64,000 nucleotides of DNA from Malaya genurostris. Taxonomy: Eukaryota > Arthropoda > Insecta > Diptera > Culicidae. Shown here piece after piece: positions 43,438 through 54,874 of this stretch. The first letter of the stretch is position 1; each line of letters opens with the position of its first letter. The notes under the pieces are model-generated. The model saw only the letters and a list, made by a program, of their open reading frames with translations. It was not told where the DNA came from and did no database searches. The stretch covers positions 351,040,254 through 351,104,253 of the forward strand of contig NC_080571.1 of assembly GCF_030247185.1 (NCBI RefSeq). The letters run 5' to 3'. The position numbers and the translations under genes are program-made.

Positions 43438-46079
43438 ATACTTTAAATGCAGCCTAGAGTCTATTTTCAGTTCGCTAACAAAATGGCTGGTGATCACATA
43501 ATTTGTCCGATCCGGATCATCAACAATAATAATAAATGATATGAATCGTGATTACTATATTACTTGAAATCATTTATGGTCAGTTGATATGATCCGATTA
43601 TTACTGTTATTTTACGGTTCACGATGTTAGTGTATTTTAGAGTTTTGAGGTAAATTTCATCAAACTTCGATAATAACAGATGAACAAATCAGTATAGTTA
43701 TGACAGAAAGCTGTTCACTTCACTTTTACTAAACTGATTACTGAATGCTCAGCTGTTTGAAATTCATTACAATTTTTCCGACATGAGCAAATGTGATTTG
43801 GTTTGTATGATATAACTTTCATACAGTCGGATCTCTAAATGTATTGACTTTATGGTACGAGGACGGAACTCGAATCCAGATAGGCTGTATGTTATGAAAA
43901 GCGATAGACTTACCCTTCACGCTGCATCCGCTTCTGATGTTCATTTTTCTTCGATCTGTCAAGCTTAATAAAGCATATATTTCGTGAAATCACTCGAAGA
44001 AAACAACAAGCAACACATTTCAAATGCTATGTCACTCTAACAATATAAGAAGCAGACTTTTTAATACATTTCCTCTCAACAGCGCTTCGTCAATTTTCCT
44101 TATATTACCATTATTGCATGTAATCTGCAAGCCGAAATTGCTCGCGAATCAGTCCGTGTGTTAACAAAAGTAATTCAATATTTAAATTTCCTCGAAACAC
44201 ATGGTACGATTTCCCTTGTCGGAACAAACGCCGTGTATCATTTAACCGAATGATTTTTATTCCTCAGCATCCCATCTGCAACCGATCAATTTGTCTTGCT
44301 CTTCATTTTCCACGATTTTTTTCCTTTCTTCATCTAGCCAAGATCGCTCCAAAACGCAGTCTAACAAGTGTTCATGTTTATTAGACATCAAATGACAAAT
44401 GATTATTGACTCAATTTTTCCTCCTCCGTCGCAACACCGCGAGATTTCGGCAGAACAAAATTCTAGGATAAAAAACTAACCGAAAAATAAAAGCGAAACG
44501 CCACGACATAAATATTCAAATTTCCCTCCAGCATCCCTCTCATTTTTTTTTGTTCTGCATGTGATTCACAATAAAAGTCGCATCAAAAAGAAGAAACTCG
44601 ACTTTTGCCGAATGAATCCACAATTTGCATATTTAAATTGCGTGCAATTACCACTTCACTGGGTGTTCAAATCGTAGGCAAAATTTCAACATCAGCGGCG
44701 TGATTTTTCTGTTTTGTATCCGATTTTTTTTCTACTCCTGCTGCTCATTCTGACAAGCAGAGGTATAAAAATTCAAATGAAGAGCACCCCCCGAACGGAT
44801 AGCGAATGTCACAACAGTCAAGTCGATTGAACCCTCGTCGCTACGGAGCTTGACTTTTTTCACTTCCCGCGGGGGTTGGCGACACTCGTAAACATATGTC
44901 TAAGTGAGCCATGGCACGGCCGGAAATGGTGACAGTGCGGAATAATATTGGTGTCAAAGGGAAAACAAAACATGGATAACTAGATTGGCAATTTTTCTTT
45001 GCGTTGCGGAAGATGTCAAATGTCGATAATTTTTCATAAAAATTGATGATTTAACTTTTCAAAGATCAAATTCGAATTATAATTCGTTCGACTTAGCGCA
45101 AAACACAAAACTGCCGAAAAGTGGAGAACGTCAGCGGAATACTAATTTGAACCCTGCGGAGGTGGAAGCGTAGCCCCAAGTGGGAAGATGATACTGCATC
45201 TTTCCATCCATTTGCTGACTATCTAGGGCAAATTGTTCTCCCGGGAGCGGAATGCAGGAATGAAACATCACATTTTTTTCTGCGCTTCCCGTGGCCAACA
45301 TCTTTTTCCACAAAAGAAACCCTAGAAATGAACTTTTGTTATTAGCATCTATTAGAGCTGTAATATTATTATTAGCGGTATTTTTTTACTGTTTGTCATT
45401 AATATCTTATTCTGCGACAGTCGGCAGGACAGGATCCGAGAATGAACAAAAAAAAATCTTGGTGAAAAGAATGTTTCGCCGAGGGGAAACAAAATTTACG
45501 GCTCGTGCATACGGTCGGGAAAATATTGGTTTCCGGATAATTTTTTTTCCTTTCAGACAGTCAGGATCTTATTCTAAAAAGCGTGTTACAAAACTCATAC
45601 CCAGCGGCAAATTCCAGTGGGCTTTGGCAGTGAAAATTATTGGAATTAATTCGGGGAATTAACTGCTATACGGACCGGACAAAATGAGGAAACTCCGCGG
45701 TTAATTTTTTATTACATCTGATAAATGGAACGTTTTGGAGTGAAACAATATTGTTGTTCCAGTCATTTGACGAAATACGCATTCAATTTTTGGGCTGCGT
45801 AAAAGCCGTAGCTCTAGATCCGAACGAGCGGCAGTAAAGTCGGATAGCAGCAACCGAAAAAAGGCGGCTGGGTTATGTCAGAGACATAACCGGATGACGT
45901 GAATACAAATAATATGGATCGTTCAGTTTTTTTGATGGTACGGAATATGAATTCTGGAACCCAATTTTTGAGCCGATAGTTTGAATCGATTTTTGATACT
46001 TTATATCGATGCTAGATTCAGGCAATTGAATTCTAGATCTAAGTTCTGATTTTGAAATCAATTAATCATTGAATGTGTG
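43438..46079. other. Mostly unique sequence, no gene recognised
   Basis: Mixed composition with AT-rich runs. The longest frame, 45291-45662 (123 codons), has no domain I recognise. Confidence 0.4.
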
Positions 46080-46600
46080 TTTCGTAAATTAATTCAATAC
46101 CAGGATTCTGATCCGCAGTTGAATTTAAATTACAAAATTCTGGTTCAAGATTCAGTTTTCAAATTCGGAATCAGAATTCAGCTCGGAAATTCAGAGTGCT
46201 GGAGTCCAGATCCAGAATTAGGTTTAAAAATCTTCGGATTCTAGTTCTTGAATTCAGTTACACTTCTAGAAATGTGGAACTGAATTTTGAAACCAAATTC
46301 TAGACATGCATTATGGTCTGGAGTTCAAAACCTAGACTTTAGAACTGAATTCAGGAAATACAACTTAATCTTGGATCTGAGTTCTGTTCCTGCATTTGGG
46401 TTTGAAATTCCAGAACTTCGGTTTCAAAATTCTGAATTAGAATTTAGTTCAGAATTCCGGACGAGAATTTCGGAACTGAATTCTGGTCTGAACCTCAAAT
46501 CAGATTCAAGTCCAGAGTTCATTACCGAAATTTAGTTCCAAAGTCCGAGCCTAGAATCAAGTTCCTGGTCTTGAATTCAGATTTCGGCTCCGACGCTGGC
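46080..46600. repeat. Degenerate GAATTCAGTTCC-type repeat, locus 2
   Basis: Same vocabulary as 20070-20335 (GGAACTGAATTC, GAATTCAG, TCCAGA). Larger, with both orientations intermixed. Frames here reflect the repeat. Confidence 0.75.
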
Positions 46601-46652
46601 TAAAATGAATAAAGTATAAAAATTTTGCTTTCTTTAATTATCAAGCATTTTA

Positions 46653-47922
46653 TCAGGTGTAGCACTTTGCTTCCGCCGTTTTTTCCACATTTTCAAGCTT
46701 TATTGCGGAAAAGCGCTTACAGATGTATTACTCAAAGTATTGTCCGTCGCTAGTAACAACTTTCTCCCATCTTTCCGGCAATTTTCGGATCCCGGCACGA
46801 AAAAAGGAGTCTTCTTTTGACGATATCCATGAAGTAATCCATTTTTCCAACTCTTCGAAGGATAGAAAATGTTGAACTGCCAGGCCGTGTGCCATCGAAC
46901 GGAATAGGTGGAAGTCAGAGGGGGCGACATCTGGGGAATACGGCGTGTGGGGCAAGACTTCCCATTTCAGCGTTTCCAGGTACTTTCTGGTCACTTTTGC
47001 GACGTGAGGCCGAACATTGTCGTGTTGGAGGATGACTTTGTCATGTCGCTCTTGATACTGTGGCCGCTTTTCTTTTAGCGCGCGACTAAGGCGCATCAGT
47101 TGCGTTCGGTAGCGATCTCCTGTGATGGTTTCACCCGGTTTTAAGAGCTCATAGTAAATCACACCGAGCTGATCCCACCAAATACAAATCATAACCTTGG
47201 CGCCGTGAATATTCGGTTTTGCCTTAGACGAAGTAGCATGCCCGGGCTTTCCCCATGATTTTCTGCGTTTAGGATCGTATCGAACTCACTTTTCATCGCC
47301 GGTTACGATTCGATGTAAAAACCCCTTACGATTTCTTCTTTGAAGCAGTTGCTCACATACAAATAGACGGCACTCGACGTCCCTCGGTTTCAACTCGTAC
47401 GGCATCCAGTTTCTTTCTTTCGGAATTATGCCCAGGGCCTTGAGACGTTTTGAAATGGCTTGCTGACTCACTCCCAACGATTCGGCAAGCTCTTCTTGGG
47501 TCTGGCACGAATCTTCATCAAGCAATGCTTCTAGTTGTTCATCTTTGAAATTTTTTTGTCTTTCACCACCATGTTTGTCTTCGACATCGAAATCACCATT
47601 TTTAAAACGACACGTTCTTTTACTTAAAGCAGCATCACCGTAGGTTTCTGAGAGCATTCGATGCGCTTCAGCTGCATTTTTTTTTTCGAATTGTAACAGA
47701 AAAGTAAAACTTCCCGCAAATGGCGAGAATTGCGCACATAAACAGACATTTTCGAGCGTGAATAATACGAAAACAAGAACAACTGTCACTGAAACGGCGA
47801 TGACAATTCGTTAGGCACTGTACAAACTCATTTTAATGGCATTATCATCTATGTACTTTGACCAGCCTCAGCCGGTACAGCCACCTATCGGAAAACGGCG
47901 GAAGCAGAGTTGTGTAGGGTTG
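46653..47922 (-). mobile_element. Mariner (DD34D, mauritiana-type) element, copy A
   Basis: About 1.27 kb, the usual mariner length. The left end TCAGGTGTAGCACTTTGC follows TA at 46651-46652. The right end, reverse-complemented, is a decayed version sharing CTTCCGCCGTTTT-like sequence and is followed by TA at 47923-47924. The inner TIR part GCTTCCGCCGTTT is the same in copy B. Confidence 0.9.
46728..47749 (-). pseudogene. Mariner transposase, copy A
   Basis: Start ATG at 47749 (MSVYVRNSRHLREVLLFCY). Motifs are MLSETYGD, SLGVSQQAISKRLKALG (helix-turn-helix), the first Asp in VTGDEK, ICIWWDQLGVIYYELLKPGE, the second Asp in LQHDNVRPH, and the third in YSPDVAPSDFHLF, with 34 residues between the last two. 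Three lesions are visible. A homopolymer of ten A near 47686 puts the N-terminus two bases out of frame. A 15-base deletion removes WEWFQ-type residues after KRTC. TGA replaces the Trp codon after GDEK (47286-47288). The C-terminus is otherwise open to 46728. Confidence 0.92.
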
Positions 47923-47924
47923 TA

Positions 47925-50429
47925 TTGAAAAATAATAATAATCAAGTTGTACACCTGATACAAGTAAAATATTTGTTATTTGTTATCGGAATATTGATAT
48001 CCACTATTTCAAAAAAATCATGTCGTGAAATCCTAATTCGGTTATTTCTTCAATTTGTTTCTCTGCTTGTACACTGATTTGTCACTGTAGCAGTGAATTC
48101 GTGTGTCCGTACGAGGAGATCTCTAGTATTATTTGCTTGATGACGACAGTAAAGAAAGCTTCTTTGAATCATAGGTTACTTTGTTTCACAATATAATGAT
48201 ACTTTTTGAAATTAAATGTCGTTCAAATATTAATCCTAATAATTTCACAACAGTTTCGTTTTTCAAACAAGGGCTCATTTAAGTAAAAAGCTACTTTCTA
48301 GAATTTTCGAGAAATTCCAGCTCTTACTCGATTTGACAAGGCAAACAATTGATAGCGGCTGCAAAGATGGACTCACTATTAAACGATGGCAGCAGAACTG
48401 CAGTGATTTATTGCTCAATCGTTGCTGAAAAATAGAAACACGCCGAGCTGGATGATAGTGCAATAAATATCCAACCTGCCGAACTGCAGCCGCAACCGGC
48501 AGCCTACAGATGATTGTAATTTCAGATTACGAACGATTTATTTGAAATAATCTCCCGATATGTAATGCACTCGGTACTCTCCTTCGATACCACCCGTAGT
48601 TTAATCCGACTGTTATTAAAAAAAAAGAAAAAAAACAGTAAACCTAACCCGGGCTCTGCACTCGGGACTAGGAAAAGAGTACATAATTTATCACAACTAA
48701 CAACGAACAACTCTTCTACCGAACTATTATTTCTCCCATGTCTTCCCACTACTCCGAATGGGAACTTTTCACTCACATCTGGACATGTTTCGATTATGTG
48801 GGTTTCTGTTGTTGCAACATTCTCGAATCCCCTCCCCCCTTCCACCCGGCCAGATCGGTTCGGTCCGATGCAGAATGTTTAAAAAGCAATTCAATAAAGG
48901 GATAACAATTTTAAACGCATATACCTTCGCGCTGGAAAGTCAGTTAAAAATCTGTTGCATTCAACTCCTCCACTCGTCGAGGCTCTATCCCTTTCCGATA
49001 TGGAATTGCATCGGGGAGGGAAAAAACATTGTCCATTCCCCCTTACGAATCCAGGTCTTGTGGCACCCAACTATTTATGCGTTCCGGTATCGCATATCGA
49101 CCGGTACGCCAGGGTACGACCAGGGGCAGTGGGTGGTTCGCACTCTTCAAATCGTCGAGCGGAGAACCTCTTGAAACCGATACATGTAACACCAATAAAA
49201 ACAATAATCAATTTATAATCAGTGGAAATATTTACATTAATACAGCGAAATTCAATTTTAAATTGAACGAAAACAAATAAAACAAATGCAGTCAGCGCAG
49301 CTCGTTGCAAAAGGGAAAAAAAGAGAACTCTTCTTAAAAGGTTACACATTCCATTCACTGCCGGCTGTGATCGGTTGGATCCCAATAAATACTCCTCTTT
49401 CAACACCGACCGTCAACGCGGGTATCCACGGGCAACGGCAGCCTACTTCGGGAGCCACTGCTGCTCTTCGAGAACAGTCCTGGCCAGTTCGCCAGTTTGT
49501 TATCAAATCCACCAGTGCGCTATGCCGAGCTCGTGTCCATCCAAGCCATCCAAGCAACCGGGGAAAGGAATCTCCGGGTTCCGATCTTCGGAACGGGGGT
49601 GGGCCTCGAGACGGTACGATCATTTAGTGCGAGGTAATGTTTGCACCGCGAAGAGAGACTTTTATCGAAACCGGGAAAACACTTTATGGGTACCGTGATT
49701 GCTTTTGCAGAAAACGGCGGTCAAGGTCTGCTTCTGCGGACATAATTGACTTGGTGGCAGCGAGGGTTATTAAGTGAGAAACATTGTACAATTATTGGTT
49801 TGACATAGGGCTCCGCAGGAATGGTGGGTGTAATCACTTTGCAGGAATTGTTTGCCTCGTATTTGAAATATCATGATTGATGCAGTACTTCGACACGGGT
49901 CAAGGTCATTTCTCCGAATGTCATCTAACCGAAAGCGGTTTGACCAAAGCTGTTTCTCCAAAAGACGAAAGTTAAATGGCCACTTCACCGAAATGTTTTA
50001 AATTCGTACTGATATTAATTTCAAATAAAGAAAAATTTAAGATTTTGAATTGAATTGAATCTTCTAAGAGTGTAGACTTACTAATATACCAAAAATAGAA
50101 GAGGTTATTTAGAAAATAAAAAATAATCCCTAAAGTTTGTTCTAGATGCACCCACCCAGTTTTACTTGATTATGTGTTTCGTCTTCGACTAATCAATGTA
50201 TTAGCAAATTATGTTGAACTTTTTGCAAAATATTTTGCACGTTTCATCAGTTCAAACATTGCATTCCCGTGCAATAGCAACTTTACGCATTAGTTCATGG
50301 TTTATGTTGAACCGTTAAATGGCATTAGCAGTTCAACACGCACTAATGATTCAAAGACTAAAAGTAAATCATGTAAGTATCGAAGCAATTGCTTCGATGT
50401 ATCAACTAGGAAAATTTTCTTAGTATTTT
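47925..50429. other. Mostly unique sequence, no gene recognised
   Basis: 48520-49700 is GC-richer, with many overlapping frames on both strands (up to 138 codons) and no domain. The overlap of four or more frames of similar length argues against any of them being real. Confidence 0.45.
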
Positions 50430-50690
50430 GTTGTGATTACGACTTACTTTATTATGGGGCGCCTATTGAAAAGTTACCCCCTGAAAGAGTGATAAGTTTT
50501 TGATCGTGAATATCTCTTGCTGTATCTAACGTATCAACATAATTTTCGCTTCATGTCATAGAAAATATGATTATCAATTTAGCCGCGGCGAACGAACGAT
50601 ATATATTATCAATTTATGATAACATTTTCAGTTGTATAAAATAATCACAAATAGTTCAAAATTAAAATTTTCTGGAATGTTTGGTATCAA
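50430..50690 (+). repeat. Interspersed repeat family W, copy 2
   Basis: Counterpart of 19850-20062: CGACTTACTTTATTATGG, GTGATAAGTTTTTGATCG, TGAATATCTCTTG, TTCAAAATTAAAATTTTC. It ends about 110 bp before mariner copy B. Confidence 0.55.
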
Positions 50691-50799
50691 CGAGTATCAA
50701 AGAAGACCGACCGACCGTTCGAGAACAATGCACCGAACAGAACAAACAAAAATTGTATCAATATTGAATCAATTCGCACAGGAAGTTCTGCTGCGGGAC

Positions 50800-51913
50800 G
50801 TCTTTTTATGTGCCCAATTCTCGCCATTTGCGGGAAGTTTTACTTTTCTGTTACAATTCAAAAAAAAAAATGCAGCTGAAGCGCATCGAATGCTCTCAGA
50901 AACTTACGGTGACGCTGCTCTGAGTAAAAGAATGTGTTGGGAGTGGTTTCAACGTTTCAAAAATGGTGATTTCGATGTCGAAGACAAACATGGTGGTGGA
51001 AGAGAAAAGACTTCCAAAGATGAACAACTACAAGCATTGCTTGATGAAGACTCGTGCCAAACCCAAGAAGAGCTTGCCGAATCGTTGGGAGTGAGTCAGC
51101 AAGTCATTTCAAAACGTCTCAAGGCCCTGAGCATAATTCAGAAAGAAAGAAACTGGGTGCCGTACGAGTTGAAACCGAGGGACGTCGAGTGCCGTCTATT
51201 TGTATGTGAGCAACAGCTTCAAAGAAAAAAATCGTAAGGGGTTTTTACATCGAATCGTAACCGGTGATGAAAAGTGGGCTCGATACGATAATCTCAAACG
51301 CAGAAAATCATGGGGAAAGCCCGGGCATGCTACTTCGTCGAAGGCAAAACCGAATATTCACGGCGCCAAGGTTATGATTTGTATTTGGTGGGATCAGCTC
51401 GGTGTGATTTACTATGAGCTCCTAAAACCGTGTGAAACCATCACAGGAGATCGCTACCAAACGCAACTGATGCGCCTTAGTCGCGCGCTAAAAGAAAAGC
51501 GGCCACAATATCAAGAGCGGAATGACAAAATCATCCTCCAACACGACAATGTTCGGCCTCACGTCGCAAAAGTGACCAAAAAGTACCTGGAAACGCTGAA
51601 TGGGAAGTCTTGCCCCACCCACCGTATTCCCCAGATGTCGCCCCCTCTGACTTCAACCTATTCCGTTCGATGGCGCACGGCCTGACAGTTCAACATTTTC
51701 AATCCTTCGAAGAGTTGGAAAAATGGATTGCTTCATGGATAGCGTCAAAAGAGGACTCCTTTTTTCGAGCCGGGATCCGAAAATTGCCGGAAAGATAGGA
51801 GAAAGTTGTCGCTAGCGACGGACAATATTTTGAATAATACATCTGTAAGCACTTTTTAGCAATAAAGCTTTTAATTTTGGAAACAAACGGCGGAAGCAAA
51901 GTTGTACACCTGA
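50800..51913 (+). mobile_element. Mariner (DD34D) element, copy B, 5'-truncated
   Basis: The right terminal repeat AAACGGCGGAAGCAAAGTTG continues to TACACCTGA, followed by TA at 51914-51915. This is the mauritiana-type end and is better preserved than in copy A. On the left, similarity to copy A begins inside the N-terminal coding region, near 50800. The 5' terminal repeat is missing. Confidence 0.88.
50803..51798 (+). pseudogene. Mariner transposase, copy B
   Basis: Same protein as copy A. It keeps the MCWEWFQRFKNGDFD region that copy A lost. The helix-turn-helix is SLGVSQQVISKRLKAL, the first Asp GDEKW with an intact Trp, the second LQHDNVRPH and the third YSPDVAPSDF. Lesions are an A tract after TTACAATTC that shifts the N-terminus by two, a shift near 51225 (extra A in CAAAGAAAAAAATCG), and another near 51600 (one base lost in the NWEVLP region). 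The stop is TAG at 51796-51798 where copy A reads Trp (PERWEK). Confidence 0.9.
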
Positions 51914-51915
51914 TA

Positions 51916-52771
51916 AAAATCATTTATTAACCAAGTATGAAATGAGCGTTTTTTTGTTAAAATGAAACGTTTATTTTGAATGAGAAAAAAATATAGTCGA
52001 AATAGTGACCATCTTTCTGGCAATTTATGGATACCTCGAGAATCAGACATCCCATTTTCGACTTCTTCGTAGGAATTGAAATGGTGCAAAGTCAATGCGT
52101 GGCTATTCGATAAAAACAAATGGTAGTCATTTCATTTAAATTCATATTTGTTTTCCTTCTTTTTTTTATCTCTGAATGATTTACATTTCAAGTGATTCTA
52201 TAATACAATATTTCATCTTTGTTACAGTACCTTGGTTGATCTGTTTCTTATTTCCTATCTGTATCTTGGTTTCCACTGATTTAGTGTCATTTGATACAAA
52301 TTCGGAAATTAATGAATACGACGATGAGGGAGAAGCTCCCAGTCAAGTGATTTGATTGTATCCTTCCTGAACTTTGAAACTGATTTTGATTTGACTCTGC
52401 AGTATTTTTCTTCAAATGCAAACATAATTCTAATGCTTTCCCGAAATCATCTCTTTCTATTACAAAATTCGACAATTTTTAAATGATGAAAATATAAGAT
52501 GTTGTTTGTTCTAAGACTTTGATGTATATTCGAATGATTAGCTAATGTTAAGCTAATTGGAGATTTCGAAGATCATATGGAAGACCCGTCAAGTTTCGGA
52601 AATATAATCGTAAAAGCAAAATGATGGCATTACATTCCTTTTGTGGAATTTGACATTTTTTATTTCAACATACTGCTCAGTCAATTCTAATAAATATATG
52701 TTACTAAGGGACTTTTATGAAAAATTTTGAGCCATGTTTATTTGTTAAAATTTTCAAACACACTCACCCTA
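51916..52771. other. AT-rich spacer, no gene recognised
   Basis: No domain or element recognised. Confidence 0.35.
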
Positions 52772-52936
52772 TTGTTCCGGAAGTCGGATCCGAATAAAAA
52801 GCAGTCTATGAGACCGTAAAAGTTTTCATTTGAGTCTAAGCTTGGGAAAATATATACTCAGCCATCTCTGAGACGTTTCGAGCACTATTTTCAGTACTAC
52901 CGGAACCGGAAGCTGGAAACCGGTATAGCTAACCTA

Positions 52937-53217
52937 CACAGAAAGAAAGAATGAAATTTACACGAGATGTAAATCAATAGTAACATGGAATAAACATGGG
53001 TTGAATCGAAATTTTGATTGAAAACCTTCATCGATGCAAAACTAAATTGAATTGCATTGAATTTTCAATGAATATAACTGTATCTTTCAATTAACGCTTA
53101 TTTTGAGATTAAATTGTATTGAAACGTACAGAATTGTAAAATAATTTTATGTTTAATTACCTGCTCCAAATATGTGCATGGAAATAGATGTAAATTCACA
53201 AAATATTTTTATCTGTG
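52937..53217. mobile_element. TA-flanked MITE, 281 bp
   Basis: TA at 52935-52936 and 53218-53219. Left end CACAGAAAGAAAGAATGAAA, then TTTACA. The right end reverse-complemented is CACAGATAAAAATATTTTGT, then GAATTTACA. Imperfect TIRs, no coding region. Likely a Tc1/mariner-type MITE. Confidence 0.7.
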
Positions 53218-53247
53218 TATCAACTGGAACAATTTTGAATTACTGTA

Positions 53248-53295
53248 CTAGCCGTATAATTCCTCAACTGTTTAGTTGAGGAATTGTACGGCTAG
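53248..53295. repeat. 22-bp-stem palindrome
   Basis: Arms 53248-53269 and 53274-53295 pair along 22 bases with a single G-T wobble, around a GTTT loop. Confidence 0.9.
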
Positions 53296-53985
53296 TTGAA
53301 AATACTTGGCTCGATTTTTCTGGGTCGTGTATAAAAACACACTTTTGAAAATAAATTTTTGTATTTATCAGCCAGTAATTCCGGATTAAATTTGGTAGGC
53401 TTCTTTGGGATTGTAAGATCTTTAATTTGAATCTAAGCTTATGTAAATTGGTCCAGCAGTCTCTGAGAAAGTCGATGGCCCTTTTTGCCCATTTGACCTC
53501 CTAACTCCGGAACCGGAAGTCGAATCTGGATGAAATTCAATAGCTTGGAATGCAACTATAGGGGCTTTTTTGGAATTTATGTTGAATAAAATTGTTTGAG
53601 CTGTCTCTGAGAAAACCGAAATCACTTTTATTTTTTTGCACATTCTACCCCGTTACTCCAGAAGCAGAAGCTCAATCTTAACAAAATTCAGTAGCAAACT
53701 AGGTGACCAAGACCTTTCATGTGAATCAAAGTTTGTGAAAATCGGTCCAGCCATCAACGAGGAAATCGAGTGTACATTTCTGTTACAACACACAAACAGA
53801 CATTTTATGATCTCGACAGACATTTTATTTGCAGTATCTATTTGAAACATCATATTTGTTTATTGGGAGCATTTGTATTTCGATTTTTAGTTAAGATTTG
53901 TAAGTTGTATGTAATAGAATTGCTACAAATTGTTGTATACCATTCGACTCAGTTCGACGAGATCGGAAAATGTATATGTGCATAT

Positions 53986-54874
53986 GGATACATACACACA
54001 AGTGCACAGGCTTGTATTGTGAATCCTCAAACGAACGAAGCAACAAAAAATATCTGCTGTGAACACTTTGCTTGACATAGCTGAATGAGAGACCTATATT
54101 AGAGAGAAACTGGATGCGTGAGAGTATATGCTACTGAGCAGACCAATTCCCCTTGTCAAGTAAATTGTCTGTGCTCTCAGTCTCAGTTAACGCAATCCAT
54201 GACAATGTAATGAAATGAAGGGTTCGCTCTCGTTAGTATTGTACGAGAAAGAAGACCTTGCCTCACGGCGTGCTACAAGACGCGAAGCAAAGTCATATAG
54301 GCAATGTTTATGGTTTATTTTTAAAGTGTAGGTTTGCAGAAATCATTTTTAACATAATGTTCGCATTCCAAGACCAAATTTGATCACATTTCAAACATAC
54401 TTTAAACATTTTATAGCAGAAATTTTGCATTTGAGCCCATTTTCAAAACGGTCAATTTGTTTCTTGGCAGTTTACACTGTGTATATATCCTAGAAACACT
54501 AAAAGCAATGTTCTTTGAATTAATATTCATCGGAACTGAAAGTTATTAATCTAGTTTCCTCATAGGCATCTACAATATGAGAACCATTCATCAAATGCTA
54601 ACCTCATGAAGCATAGGTCTCAGCAAGCGGGCATATTCATGAACTAATGAACGAACGAAGCAGCTCTACTTGCTTTGGTTGCGCTTTGAATTCTACTTGA
54701 CATACTAATGTGTGTGAATAGCACAGATGGTGAAACCCTTTTGTTCATATTCGTTGCTTCAATTTGCAAGCCCTGCAAGTGCACCTTTTAACTAAATATT
54801 TTTACCGCCATTTATTCTCGTGGGCAAAGCTGTATAACGTGCAATCTGAGACCGGTCATTCACCTCTTATACAG
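53986..54874. other. Spacer, no gene recognised
   Basis: No domain or element recognised. Confidence 0.3.

Larger units (their letters stand above)
52772..53985. repeat. Family Z modular repeat array
   Basis: Four or more degenerate modules of about 110-150 bp at 52772, 53370, 53485 and 53640. Each follows the plan: CCGGAAG-like start, GATxAAATT, a TTTGAATCTAAG-like word, then GGTCCAGC..TCTCTGAGAAA. A fragment at 53930-53980 (ATACCATTCGACTCAGTTCG) is in the opposite sense and matches 58440-58470. A MITE and a palindrome interrupt the array. Confidence 0.65.

Noticed and set aside
48520..49700. Cluster of overlapping 80-140-codon frames on both strands
   Set aside because: Several mutually exclusive frames of similar length with no recognisable motif; treated as shadows of composition.
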